Source of the DNA: Bacteroidia bacterium
GTDB lineage: Bacteria > Bacteroidota > Bacteroidia > NS11-12g > UBA9320
Length of the DNA: 64,000 bases
Direction: 5' to 3'
Assembly (NCBI GenBank): GCA_020849295.1
Contig: JADLGN010000005.1
Coordinates: 248,001 to 312,000 of the forward strand
Part shown: one piece after another, positions 34,353 through 43,516 of the stretch
How the letters are laid out: each line of letters begins with the position of its first letter
Position numbering within the stretch: the first letter of the stretch is position 1
Notes under the pieces: model-generated
What the model was told of the DNA's origin: nothing
Databases searched by the model: none
Seen by the model: the letters and a program-made list of their open reading frames with translations, nothing else
Position numbers and translations under genes: made by a program

Positions 34353-36476
34353 TTATTGTAATATAAGTTTACTATAAGCCGTTTTAAAATCGGTCTGAAT
34401 TACAACACAATATACACCACTTTTAATCTTTAATTCTTTCAAGTTTATCGATAATACCTTATCTAGTAAAGCCACATCATAAATTAATTGACCTTGAAAG
34501 TCATAAATTTTTAAATAGGCATTTTCATTCCATGTATTATTTATTAACTCAATTGTAACATTATTTTTTGTAGGATTAGGATAAAAACTAAAAAAATCTT
34601 TAATTAAAAATTTTTTAACTTTAAGATTGGATGTTTTCATTATTCCAAGTTTATTACATGTTGTTTCACAATCTACACAATCTGAATTTTTAATATTTGG
34701 ATGATCACATTGTGGCGATGGGTGGATGTATGTAATATTCGGATGACTTAAATAATGAAATCTCATTCCATCAAAACTCTGTGAAACAATTCTCAAATTA
34801 ACTTCTGTTGACGATGTTTCGTTAAAAATATTGCTTGAACAACCATTTGTTTGTTCATTACAAGGGTAGACAGGGGATGATGTACAAGGAGGCAATACCG
34901 AAAAAGTATTTCTACTATATTTCTTAATTGTTGAATTAACCTCCATATTCGGAATATCATCTAACGAAGCATCTTCTTCAACTTTAATATCATATACCTG
35001 GTCAATAAATGAGTTACATGTAATATCTAAATGATTGTTGTTGTTAAAGAGGTCAATTGCTATTATATGAGGACCACACAAAGGACCAAGCCCGGCAGTA
35101 TTGTTAAATGTATTATGCCTTATAAACGAAGTTTGAGATTGGTCGGGTGAGGCAGATTTTATACTTACTATATATTCTAAATCATGCTTATATTCATTGT
35201 CAAAAATTCTTACTCCACTTGAATTTATAAATGTGTTATCAAATATTTCTATATTATTAAGAAATGTATTTGGGAAAAAATCATCATAAGTTGCAGAACT
35301 AATTTCGAATTTATTATCAGACACAACCACATCCAGAGCATTTTCAATATAAATACTATTGGCACAATTTGTAAAATTAGAATATCGACAAGCTATTTTT
35401 TCGGCTAAATTACCAGAGTTTGAACCGTAAAACTTAATTCCATATCCTAAGTTTATAAAATTATTACTTCTCTGAGTGGTTAATGGATTTGTAAAACAAT
35501 TATCAGGGCATTTGCCATCTTGACCTACACAACATTTATCTCCATCCTTAGAAATCGAAAAATTTGATTTTATTGAATTTATTCCTATTCCTCTTTCACT
35601 GGCATAGTCTATATTATTTTTATAATTATAAAAATTACATCCACCAATATTTAAAGCACCAGTATAAAGTTCTTCTAATTCAATATGTGCTAAATTGCTT
35701 GTTGGAAATGTCAAATTATCGTTCCATTCAAAATCACATGTCATAATATATGAGGCATTTGGATAATCATTATCATAAAAATCTGATATTCGGATTCCTT
35801 TTTTACAATTATAAAATTTAGAATTTCTAACCCTAACTACTCCGCCACCATAATAAGTATTTGGGGCACAATTAATGCCGATTTCAGCATCGTAGATTTC
35901 AGAATTTTCAATATTTACTTTTCCAATATTAGGATATATTACACCTGTCCACTGGCTATTTGAGCAATTTCCGTTAGGATCAATTGTAGGATATGTTAAA
36001 TATTGTATTTTAGTAGTACCATGCCAATAAGTTTGAAGTAATTCTATTCCTGCCCAATTAGTGCCTGACGGTTTTAATTTGCTGTTTGTCATTGTCAATG
36101 AGTGAGGTGTGCCGAGAATTCCTAAAAGTCTTATTAATGAATAGTCACCCATAAAAATTATACTATTTGTAATGATAAGATCCCCGTTACTAACTAAAAT
36201 TATTGAATTTGAATTCATTTGTAAGTTTGTTAAACCGGATATTGTTAATATTGCTCCGTTAGTTACTGTTATACCTTCACGATAGTCATAGTTTGGCAAT
36301 AAATTAGATGGATGATTTAATATATCCCAAGTAGTATTTGAATTAATGGTAACTGGTGTCCCATACACATCCAACCCCCAAACCAGAGATAACATAAGTA
36401 AAAAACTAAGAATTAAATTTCTGTGAACCGCACCCCCTTGATTTGACCATAATTGTGCATGTATGGGGGGGGGCAA
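34353..36476 (-). CDS. Secreted parallel beta-helix protein with T9SS type A domain; poly-C tract at start
   Basis: The in-frame start is TTG 36476, followed directly by nine C (707 residues). A promoter-proximal ATG at 36516 (MKTQTMQIAKNQLIA) is one base out of frame with nine C and in frame with eight or eleven. The hydrophobic core is LILSFLLMLSLVWGL. The body is rich in Asn, Ile and Asp, with short turns (S-G-L-T-N-L-Q-M-N-S-N-S-I-I-L, I-E-N-S-E-I-Y-D-A) typical of right-handed parallel beta-helices. The type A tail has F-Y-P-N-P-T-K-N-N and L-K-I-Y-D-F-Q-G-Q. The next gene starts 9 bases downstream. Confidence 0.8.
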   Translation of the reverse strand: MPPPIHAQLWSNQGGAVHRNLILSFLLMLSLVWGLDVYGTPVTINSNTTWDILNHPSNLLPNYDYREGITVTNGAILTISGLTNLQMNSNSIILVSNGDLIITNSIIFMGDYSLIRLLGILGTPHSLTMTNSKLKPSGTNWAGIELLQTYWHGTTKIQYLTYPTIDPNGNCSNSQWTGVIYPNIGKVNIENSEIYDAEIGINCAPNTYYGGGVVRVRNSKFYNCKKGIRISDFYDNDYPNASYIMTCDFEWNDNLTFPTSNLAHIELEELYTGALNIGGCNFYNYKNNIDYASERGIGINSIKSNFSISKDGDKCCVGQDGKCPDNCFTNPLTTQRSNNFINLGYGIKFYGSNSGNLAEKIACRYSNFTNCANSIYIENALDVVVSDNKFEISSATYDDFFPNTFLNNIEIFDNTFINSSGVRIFDNEYKHDLEYIVSIKSASPDQSQTSFIRHNTFNNTAGLGPLCGPHIIAIDLFNNNNHLDITCNSFIDQVYDIKVEEDASLDDIPNMEVNSTIKKYSRNTFSVLPPCTSSPVYPCNEQTNGCSSNIFNETSSTEVNLRIVSQSFDGMRFHYLSHPNITYIHPSPQCDHPNIKNSDCVDCETTCNKLGIMKTSNLKVKKFLIKDFFSFYPNPTKNNVTIELINNTWNENAYLKIYDFQGQLIYDVALLDKVLSINLKELKIKSGVYCVVIQTDFKTAYSKLILQ
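36465..36473 (-). repeat. Homopolymer tract of nine C in the start region of a T9SS gene
   Basis: There are nine consecutive G on the plus strand (C on the coding strand) in a genome of about 30% GC. The tract lies between ATG 36516 and the signal-peptide core. Slippage by one base changes whether the ATG reads into the protein. Confidence 0.95.
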
Positions 36477-36555
36477 TTAATTGATTTTTAGCAATTTGCA
36501 TTGTTTGTGTTTTCATTTGTTTTGTTTTAGTTTGTGAATATTTAAAAAGTTATAA

Positions 36556-36586
36556 CAAAAATAATCACGTTTTATTAATATGCAAA
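36556..36586 (-). promoter_or_regulatory. Promoter of the beta-helix T9SS gene
   Basis: TTTG (36586-36583) and TATTTTTG (36563-36556) on the minus strand are separated by 19 bases, a full consensus match. Transcription would start near 36549, 33 bases before ATG 36516, so that ATG lies on the transcript. Confidence 0.65.
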
Positions 36587-36692
36587 TGACTTATTAAAAA
36601 TTTTTCTGATAAAATCACTTATATTTAAATTTTGTTTGGTTTAAGAGTTTGATATGTGTGTGCAAAATTCTAGGAGAAGTTAGGTTTGGAGA

Positions 36693-39146
36693 CTAAAACA
36701 AAAACACTATTCTCGAAAGAACATTTGTACCTGACTGAGGATATACAAAGCTAAAATCCTTTCTGTTATTATTTATTATTCCGCTATAAGTATATCCATT
36801 TGCTATATAGCTTTTGTTTTCAATATTATTAATCATTAATCCTATATTTATATTTTTAACTTTTGATAATTTAAACTCATATTGTAAAATTATATCGTCA
36901 ACCATATATGGTTCAATACTTCTACTCTTGGTTTGAGTATTATCAAGATACTGGCGACTTACAAATTTTGTATTAAAAATAATTTTTAAATTTTTTTGGG
37001 TTTTTAATATAAAATTAGACCCGATAATGCAATTGGGCGAAAGTACCAAATTAGTATTTTCATATTTATTTTTTACCTGTCCGCCATTTGTCCAATCATC
37101 AACATATTCATTAAAGGTTTTAATTTTATTTTCACTTAATGACATATTAAATTTCCATTCAATCATTTTATTAAACTCTATTTGTGTTTCTATTTCAAAG
37201 CCAAAACGGTAGCTTTTATCTATATTAATTCTTGTATAGCTACCCACATCATTTATTTTACCGGTAAGAGCAAGCTGGTTTTTATATTTCATATAATATG
37301 CTGTCAAGGTATAAAATAATTTATTAATGTTATTTTTATATCCAGATTCAAAATTATCAAGATATTCTGGCTTGGGTAAGCTACTACTGCTTGAATTAAT
37401 AAAATCATCTCTTACAGGTTCGCGACTTGCTCTGCCATAAGTAAAATAAAGTAAGCTATTTTTGTTTATTTGATATTGAACACCAGCTTTTGGGTTTAAA
37501 AATAAGTAAGTTTCATTTTGGTTTTTAAAATTGCCTGAAGTATTGGGTCCATACCATTCGTAATAAATATGCCTTAGTTGAATATCAGTAAAAATAAACA
37601 AATCTTTACGCAATTTATATTGCATTTTCCAGTAAATATTAGCATCTGTTTTATAGCTATTATTACTGTAGTACCTAATGTTTCCTTCTTTTTTATTCAT
37701 TAATTCATACCATACTATATCGCCAAAATGCTTTCCATAATAAAAATTAAAACCTCCGCCTATTATATTCTCTGTTTTAGCCTTTGAACTATTGTAGGAA
37801 AAAACAAGACCAATAAATTTATTATCAAGCCAACGTTGTCTTATTAGATCAGAATTATAATACTTAATTCCATTCCAAACAGCGGGAGTATCAATATAAT
37901 TGACTAAGTCAGTTTTATACTCATAGTTTTCATAATATCCTTTTCCTGCTGTACCATGAAGTGCGAAATTTAAAAAACTGTTTTTATTCAATTTAATATT
38001 ATAAATTATCTGTAAATGGCTTTGAATGTAATTATCAGTTTCGTTTTTGTAATTATAGTAATTGTATCTTTTTGGATTTGAAATTTGTAATTGGCTTGCA
38101 TGAAGACTATCATAGCCTAGAAAATTAATAAGAGAATCTGTCTCATTAATATTATTATTAAATTTTACAAGCGGTACTCCATTCCATGCCTGATATGTTT
38201 TTTCTTTACCTGAAAAAAGCAAAATCTGAAACAGTCTTTTTTCTGTTTTATGCCCGGTGGTAAAATAAAATGATTTCAAATCTGAAAATGCTCTATCTAT
38301 AAATCCGTCGCTTGTTACACTTGATAATCTGCTTTCTGCATACCAGTTATTTTTCATTTTGCCGGTAGCTATTTTTACTGTTTGTTTTTTTGTATTAAAA
38401 CTTCCTACAGAAAAAGATATTTTCGAGTAAGGAATTTCAGAAAATTTATCAGTTTTCAAGTTTATACTTGCACCAAAAGCTGCAGCACCATTTGTAGATG
38501 TACCTACACCTCGCTGTACTTGTATATTCTCTGTGTTTCCTGCAAAATCAGGCAAATCAACCCAATACACTGTTTGCGACTCTGCATCGTTTAGCGGAAC
38601 ACCATTTATTGTTACATTTATTCGTGTAGCATCAGTACCTCTAATGCTTATTCCTGAGTATCCAATTCCTGTACCTGCATCGCTTGTATTTACAACTGAA
38701 GGTAAAAATTGCAATAGTGTAGGTACACCCTGAGCAAAGTCGCGATTTTCAATTTCTTTTTTTGTAAGAACTGTATTTGTAGCAATATTTAAGCCTCCAC
38801 TTCTTGTAGCAGCTACAGTTATTTCCTCTATATCATAGGCTAATGGTTTTAAATAAACTTTAATAAATAATTCGTCTGGATTAACGGCTGAATAATATGT
38901 CTTAAATCCATCCTTGCTTATAAATAAATTAAACTTTCCGCTTTGATATAAAACAAATTCAGCTAAACCATTTTTGTCACTAATTTTTTTGTGTTGCTCA
39001 TTTTTTGGAAATAAATATTTTATCTCCACAATAGCGTTAGGAATAGCCGAAGAATCTAATTCACTTAAAACTTTTAAGCTAATTGTTTTTTGTGCAAAAA
39101 GGCTAATGTTGCCTAAAATCAGAATAAATAAAATTGCTTTTTTCAT
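36693..39146 (-). CDS. TPP-riboswitch-controlled TonB-dependent receptor (probable thiamine uptake)
   Basis: The protein has 817 residues: a signal peptide (MKKAILFILILGNISLFAQ), an N-terminal carboxypeptidase-regulatory-like domain (to about residue 105), and a plug with G-I-S-I-R-G-T-D-A-T-R-I-N-V-T-I-N-G-V-P-L-N-D-A-E and V-Q-R-G-V-G-T. A 22-stranded barrel follows, ending with an aromatic strand (R-I-V-F-L-F). A TPP riboswitch in the leader means expression falls when thiamine pyrophosphate is high. The substrate is therefore most likely thiamine or a precursor, as for other riboswitch-controlled receptors of Bacteroidota. The riboswitch identifies the substrate class; the protein itself does not. 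Confidence 0.88.
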   Translation of the reverse strand: MKKAILFILILGNISLFAQKTISLKVLSELDSSAIPNAIVEIKYLFPKNEQHKKISDKNGLAEFVLYQSGKFNLFISKDGFKTYYSAVNPDELFIKVYLKPLAYDIEEITVAATRSGGLNIATNTVLTKKEIENRDFAQGVPTLLQFLPSVVNTSDAGTGIGYSGISIRGTDATRINVTINGVPLNDAESQTVYWVDLPDFAGNTENIQVQRGVGTSTNGAAAFGASINLKTDKFSEIPYSKISFSVGSFNTKKQTVKIATGKMKNNWYAESRLSSVTSDGFIDRAFSDLKSFYFTTGHKTEKRLFQILLFSGKEKTYQAWNGVPLVKFNNNINETDSLINFLGYDSLHASQLQISNPKRYNYYNYKNETDNYIQSHLQIIYNIKLNKNSFLNFALHGTAGKGYYENYEYKTDLVNYIDTPAVWNGIKYYNSDLIRQRWLDNKFIGLVFSYNSSKAKTENIIGGGFNFYYGKHFGDIVWYELMNKKEGNIRYYSNNSYKTDANIYWKMQYKLRKDLFIFTDIQLRHIYYEWYGPNTSGNFKNQNETYLFLNPKAGVQYQINKNSLLYFTYGRASREPVRDDFINSSSSSLPKPEYLDNFESGYKNNINKLFYTLTAYYMKYKNQLALTGKINDVGSYTRINIDKSYRFGFEIETQIEFNKMIEWKFNMSLSENKIKTFNEYVDDWTNGGQVKNKYENTNLVLSPNCIIGSNFILKTQKNLKIIFNTKFVSRQYLDNTQTKSRSIEPYMVDDIILQYEFKLSKVKNINIGLMINNIENKSYIANGYTYSGIINNNRKDFSFVYPQSGTNVLSRIVFLF

Positions 39147-39199
39147 ATTAAAACTTTTTAAAAAAATCTTTTTTTAGGGATTGTTAAAAAAGAATGTTA

Positions 39200-39290
39200 C
39201 TTACATTTCCTACGACGGCATTACCCGCATCAGGTTCAATGGGTATATTCTCAGCCTTAATATTATTTAATAAAAAAGCACCCCTTTGTC
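39200..39290 (-). promoter_or_regulatory. TPP (thiamine pyrophosphate) riboswitch
   Basis: Reading the minus strand, the aptamer blocks occur in order: AGGGGTGC (39285-39278), GGCTGAGAATATACCC, GAACCTGATGCGGGTAATGCC, then CGTAGGAAA. The CTGAGA, ACCTGAT and TAATGCC blocks are the conserved core that binds thiamine pyrophosphate. It ends about 54 bases before the TonB receptor ATG, and the stretch between is A/T-rich. Whether it acts on transcription or translation cannot be told. Confidence 0.93.
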
Positions 39291-39304
39291 AAAAAAAGAC
39301 AATG

Positions 39305-39312
39305 CAAAAGTA
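39305..39312 (-). promoter_or_regulatory. -7 promoter box of the riboswitch transcript
   Basis: TACTTTTG on the minus strand matches TAnnTTTG and lies 14 bases before the riboswitch aptamer. From 39313 to 39467 I see no gene, only A/T-rich DNA with a weak hairpin near 39438-39461. Confidence 0.5.
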
Positions 39313-39467
39313 GGATTTATTAATTTAATTTATAAAAATATATATTTAATTTTTTAATACGTTTGTTTTGATAAGGTTGTTGGAGAAATGGTTATTGTTT
39401 AATTGCATGTAAACCTATTTTAGGGCATGACAGTTCAACTCTTTTTTAGTACAAAGAGATATTCAGC

Positions 39468-40769
39468 CTACTTTGCTGAAGCCTTACGATCGCCGCGTTT
39501 TACGAATGGGCGAAGAGTATATCCTGAATAAATTTGTCTTGGTCTGCCTATAGGTTGTTTCTGCATACGCATTTCATTAAACTGAGCTATCCAGCCAGGC
39601 AATCTGCCTAATGCAAATAATACTGTAAACATTTCAACCGGAAATCCCATAGCTCTATATATTATACCTGAATAAAAATCAACATTCGGGAACAATTTCC
39701 TCTCAATGAAATATGAATCTTTTAAAGCTGTTTCTTCAAGTTTTTTGGCTATTTCGAGTGTTGGGTCATTTATTCCTAATTTGTTCAATACTTCATCGCA
39801 AGCTTTTTTAATTATTTTAGCTCTTGGGTCAAAGTTTTTATAAACTCTGTGGCCAAATCCCATTAGTCTGAATGGGTCATTTTTATCTTTAGCTTTATCT
39901 ATCCATTTTGTAACATCTCCGCCATCAGCTTTTATTTTCTCAAGCATTTCTATTACTTCCTGATTAGCTCCACCATGCAGTGGCCCCCAAAGTGCAGCAA
40001 CTCCGGCGCCTATTGATGCGTATAAATTTGCGTTTGATGAACAAACCAGCCTTACTGTAGAAGCACTACAATTTTGCTCATGGTCGGCATGTAAAATTAA
40101 TAACTTATTTAATGCATCAACCATTACAGGATCTATTGCATAATCTTCTGTAACGTGTTTGAATGACATATTAAGAAAATTAGATACATAATCAAGTTTA
40201 TTTTTTGGATAAATAAAAGGATGTCCAAGTCCTTTTTTATAAATCATTGAACATATTGTTGGCATTTTTGCCAATAAGCGATATACGTTTAATTCTTTTA
40301 CATCTTCTGATTGATTTGGTTCTATACTTTCTGGATAAAAAGACGAAAGTGATGAAATCATAGCAATAAGTTGTCCCATTGGATGACTTCCGGTAGGCCA
40401 AGCATTAAAGATATTTTTCATATCTTCATTTACTATTGTATGTCTGCTAATATTAGTTTCAAATTCACTTAACTGAGCAATATTGGGCAATTCACCTTTT
40501 ATCAACAAATATGCTACTTCAAGAAAAGTAGCGTTTTCGGCAAGCTCTTCTATCGCATAGCCTCTATGACGCAAAATGCCTAATTCTCCGTCAAGATATG
40601 TTATATCGCTTTTTGTTGCTCCTGTATTTTTATATCCAATGTCGAGTGTAATAGCTCCTGTTTTTGAACGCAAATCTGAAATATCAATTCCTATTTCTTT
40701 TTCAGAACCAATTATTATAGGTAATTCAGTTTCTTGATTTTCAATTACAATTTTTGCCGTAGAGGTCAT
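39468..40769 (-). CDS. gltA: Citrate synthase
   Basis: The protein has 433 residues, the length of hexameric type I bacterial citrate synthases. Visible are G-I-L-R-H-R-G-Y near the N-terminus, H-A-D-H-E-Q-N-C-S-A-S-T (catalytic His of the first motif), G-A-L-W-G-P-L-H-G-G-A-N-Q (second catalytic His), G-F-G-H-R-V-Y-K-N-F-D-P-R-A (substrate binding), N-V-D-F-Y-S-G (catalytic Asp) and R-P-R-Q-I-Y near the end. It condenses oxaloacetate with acetyl-CoA to open the TCA cycle. It appears to be monocistronic, with a -7 box upstream. Confidence 0.97.
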   Translation of the reverse strand: MTSTAKIVIENQETELPIIIGSEKEIGIDISDLRSKTGAITLDIGYKNTGATKSDITYLDGELGILRHRGYAIEELAENATFLEVAYLLIKGELPNIAQLSEFETNISRHTIVNEDMKNIFNAWPTGSHPMGQLIAMISSLSSFYPESIEPNQSEDVKELNVYRLLAKMPTICSMIYKKGLGHPFIYPKNKLDYVSNFLNMSFKHVTEDYAIDPVMVDALNKLLILHADHEQNCSASTVRLVCSSNANLYASIGAGVAALWGPLHGGANQEVIEMLEKIKADGGDVTKWIDKAKDKNDPFRLMGFGHRVYKNFDPRAKIIKKACDEVLNKLGINDPTLEIAKKLEETALKDSYFIERKLFPNVDFYSGIIYRAMGFPVEMFTVLFALGRLPGWIAQFNEMRMQKQPIGRPRQIYSGYTLRPFVKRGDRKASAK

Positions 40770-40798
40770 GTGATTTTGTGTATTTTTAAAAAGTTTTA

Positions 40799-40806
40799 CA
40801 AATTTA
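40799..40806 (-). promoter_or_regulatory. -7 promoter box of gltA
   Basis: TAAATTTG on the minus strand matches TAnnTTTG, 30 bases before the gltA ATG. No convincing -33 element is seen. Confidence 0.35.
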
Positions 40807-40858
40807 GTATTATCAAATAAATTAAATTGTTTAAAACCCTAAAATATTTAATATTTTT

Positions 40859-41875
40859 TCAATTAATCAAAAACCAAATTTTAGTATGCCATTTATTTGA
40901 ATCCGTAATTTGTTCTTTTCCTACAAAATGCTCTCTGATTATTGGTTTTTTTATTTTCAATTTATTGTTTATAGAAAAATTTTGTAATGCTTGTTCGGCT
41001 TTGTAAATGCCAAAATTTCCACCATAGTAATTCAGATAAATTGCTTTTTGTTTTTCAAATTTCATCATTCCAAAGTCTTCGCCAAGCGTTGAATCTCCTT
41101 CTATGGGTACTGCTGCTGCAACATTATACACACGGTTTATATCATCCGGCTTGTAAAGTAATGAAAGATTTTTTCCTGTAATTTTAAAATTGCAGTTTTT
41201 TGCTTCTTTTTTAATTTTATCAAAATTTTTATTAAAAAAATCGTTGAGTTCTTCATATTCTATAGTTTTTCTAATATACCCAACATTTTTTTCTTCAAAT
41301 TCACTTTCTTTTATTTTATAGCCAAAATATTCTTCTTTCAGTATTCTGTACTCATTTTCCGAAATTACATTGAGTTGCTCCAAATTCTTAGTAAGTACAT
41401 TTTCGTAATGTCTTTCTACAAAAAAATTAAAAATTCTTTTGTAAAAAGGATTTGATCCTTCAAAGTGAAATGTTACTTTAGTATTATTCAATTCGGGCTC
41501 TAATGATATATAGCCATTTACAAATATTGGCTTTGGTTTTTCAATAAATATTTGATAATCTATTTTTTTTAAATCATCAATTTTTAATATTAATATTTTG
41601 CCTTCTTCGCCTTTTTTATTTTTCCAAAGCAAATACGATTTTTCTTTACCATCTTCTACACTTGCAATTGTATGAAACTGATTATTGCCTGTTAAAAACT
41701 TGTTCCAGTTTTTCCAATTTTCAAAAAACAAAACTTGTTCATATACCAAGTCTGAAGGTGAGTTGATTATTAAAGATTTTTCGAGTTTATAATTTTGAGG
41801 GAACAAGAAACATGCGCCAAGATAAAGTCCTGAAGTAACAATTAAAAAAAGTATAATTACTTTTATAATTTTCAT
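40859..41875 (-). CDS. SRPBCC domain plus GyrI-like effector-binding domain protein, membrane-anchored
   Basis: The protein has 338 residues. One N-terminal transmembrane or lipoprotein-like segment (I-I-L-F-L-I-V-T-S-G-L-Y-L-G-A-C) precedes a SRPBCC/polyketide-cyclase-like domain (residues about 35-165; S-P-S-D-L-V-Y-E-Q-V, W-K-N-W, V-T-F-H-F-E-G). A GyrI/AraC effector-binding domain follows (residues about 185-338; Y-I-R-K-T-I-E-Y, A-A-A-V-P-I, Y-L-N-Y-Y-G). The two domains occur together in many Bacteroidota proteins of unknown function that may bind small hydrophobic ligands. No operon partner is evident. Confidence 0.7.
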   Translation of the reverse strand: MKIIKVIILFLIVTSGLYLGACFLFPQNYKLEKSLIINSPSDLVYEQVLFFENWKNWNKFLTGNNQFHTIASVEDGKEKSYLLWKNKKGEEGKILILKIDDLKKIDYQIFIEKPKPIFVNGYISLEPELNNTKVTFHFEGSNPFYKRIFNFFVERHYENVLTKNLEQLNVISENEYRILKEEYFGYKIKESEFEEKNVGYIRKTIEYEELNDFFNKNFDKIKKEAKNCNFKITGKNLSLLYKPDDINRVYNVAAAVPIEGDSTLGEDFGMMKFEKQKAIYLNYYGGNFGIYKAEQALQNFSINNKLKIKKPIIREHFVGKEQITDSNKWHTKIWFLIN

Positions 41876-41989
41876 TCTTTAATTAATAATTTTTTATAAT
41901 AATTACCGAATTACAATATTGATAATATTTTTAATTATAAATGCCATAAATTTAGTCACAATAAACTTTAAGTTGTTTAGTATTAAATA

Positions 41990-43513
41990 CTATTTTATTT
42001 TTTCAATAAAATGTGTACCCAAACTATTCTTTCTTTTTAATGCGGCATTAATTATTATTTTTGAAGTAATGATAAGATTTCTTAATTCAATTAATTTTTG
42101 AGATTTCTTATATTTAGTCAATAGTGTTTCTGCTATTTTTTCTGATTTTTCAATTACACTAAGAGCCTTTTTAAGTTTGTCTGCATTTCGCACTATTCCT
42201 ACATATTTCCACATTATATTTTTAATTCTTTCTGATAGAATTTCTATTTGACTTTCAGATTTGAGGTTTTTCTTTTCTAAAGTAACCTCAGTTTCAAAAT
42301 CAGAATCTACAAACTTTAACTTATCAAAGTTGTTTGAAATATGCCTGAAAGCCGAATCAGAAAAAACCAATCCCTCTAAAAGGGAATTACTCGCCAGTCT
42401 GTTTGCACCATGTAAGCCAGTACAAGATACTTCGCCAAGAGCATATAATCTATCAAGGCTTGTTTGCCCATGAAGATTGGTTGTAACTCCACCGCAAATG
42501 TAATGTGCAGCAGGTATTATAGGAATAAGTTGTTTTGTAATATCTATACCCAAACTTAGGCATGTACTGTATATCGATGGGAAATTTTTTATCAAGCTTT
42601 CACTTTCAAGATGAGTTGCATTGAGGTACATACAATCAGATTTTTGCTTTTTCATTTCGCTAAAAATTGCTCTTGATACAACATCTCTTGGTGCAAGTGA
42701 ACCTTTTTCGTGGTATTTGTTCATAAATGGTTTGCCATCAGGCAATGCCAATTCTGCCCCAAAACCTCTGAGTGCTTCACTAATTAAAAATCCATTTGCT
42801 TTTGGGTGAAAAAGTGATGTGGGATGAAATTGTACAAACTCCATATCATTAATTTTAACTCCGGAATTATAAGCCATTGCTATTCCGTCTCCTGTAGCAA
42901 TAGGTGGATTTGTAGTAATTTTATATACCTGACCTGCTCCACCGGTTGCAAGTATTGTAATTTTTGATTTGAAAAAAATATCTTTATCTGATTTTATATC
43001 CCATACAATAGAACCAACACATTTATTACTTTTTTTTACAAAATCTAATGCAAAATGATATTCGTAAAATGTGATATTTTTATTTTCTTTTGCTTTATTA
43101 AGTAAAATATTTTCTACCGCCATACCAGACCTGTCATCTACATGAACAATTCTGTTATGTGAATGTCCACCTTCTTTACCCAAATCAAGTTTGTTTTTTT
43201 GTGATAAATTAAAATTAACTCCCATTTCATAAAGTTCATTAATCATTTTAGGAGCTTTTTTTACAACCATTTCTACTGCAGATACATCACAATGTCCGGC
43301 ACCGGCTTTTAAAGTATCCTGTATATGAGATTTAAATGAGTCTTTTTCCCCATAAACACCCGCAATACCTCCTTGTGCAAGTCTTGTATTGCTTTCTGCA
43401 CATGCTGCTTTTGTAACAATACACACTTTACCAAGTTTAGCTGCTTTAATTGCAAAACTAAGACCTGCAATTCCACTACCAAGTACAAGTATGTCTGTTT
43501 CTATTATAGTCAT
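41990..43513 (-). CDS. nadB: L-aspartate oxidase
   Basis: The protein has 507 residues. The FAD-binding loop is G-S-G-I-A-G-L-S near residue 13. Further marks are N-T-R-L-A-Q-G-G-I-A near residue 43, M-E-F-V-Q-F-H-P-T and L-I-S-E-A-L-R-G-x-G-A in the middle, H-Y-x-C-G-G-V-T and L-Y-A-L-G-E-V-S-C-T-G-L-H-G-A-N-R-L-A-S-N-S-L-L-E. It oxidises L-aspartate to iminoaspartate, the first step of de novo NAD synthesis. It starts 3 bases after the nadA stop on the same strand, so the two form an operon that passes iminoaspartate to NadA. Confidence 0.97.
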   Translation of the reverse strand: MTIIETDILVLGSGIAGLSFAIKAAKLGKVCIVTKAACAESNTRLAQGGIAGVYGEKDSFKSHIQDTLKAGAGHCDVSAVEMVVKKAPKMINELYEMGVNFNLSQKNKLDLGKEGGHSHNRIVHVDDRSGMAVENILLNKAKENKNITFYEYHFALDFVKKSNKCVGSIVWDIKSDKDIFFKSKITILATGGAGQVYKITTNPPIATGDGIAMAYNSGVKINDMEFVQFHPTSLFHPKANGFLISEALRGFGAELALPDGKPFMNKYHEKGSLAPRDVVSRAIFSEMKKQKSDCMYLNATHLESESLIKNFPSIYSTCLSLGIDITKQLIPIIPAAHYICGGVTTNLHGQTSLDRLYALGEVSCTGLHGANRLASNSLLEGLVFSDSAFRHISNNFDKLKFVDSDFETEVTLEKKNLKSESQIEILSERIKNIMWKYVGIVRNADKLKKALSVIEKSEKIAETLLTKYKKSQKLIELRNLIITSKIIINAALKRKNSLGTHFIEKIK

Positions 43514-43516
43514 TAG

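Noticed and set aside
39438..39461. Hairpin after gltA as a terminator
   Set aside because: The stem is only about six A/T-rich pairs and the T run is part of the stem, too weak to support.
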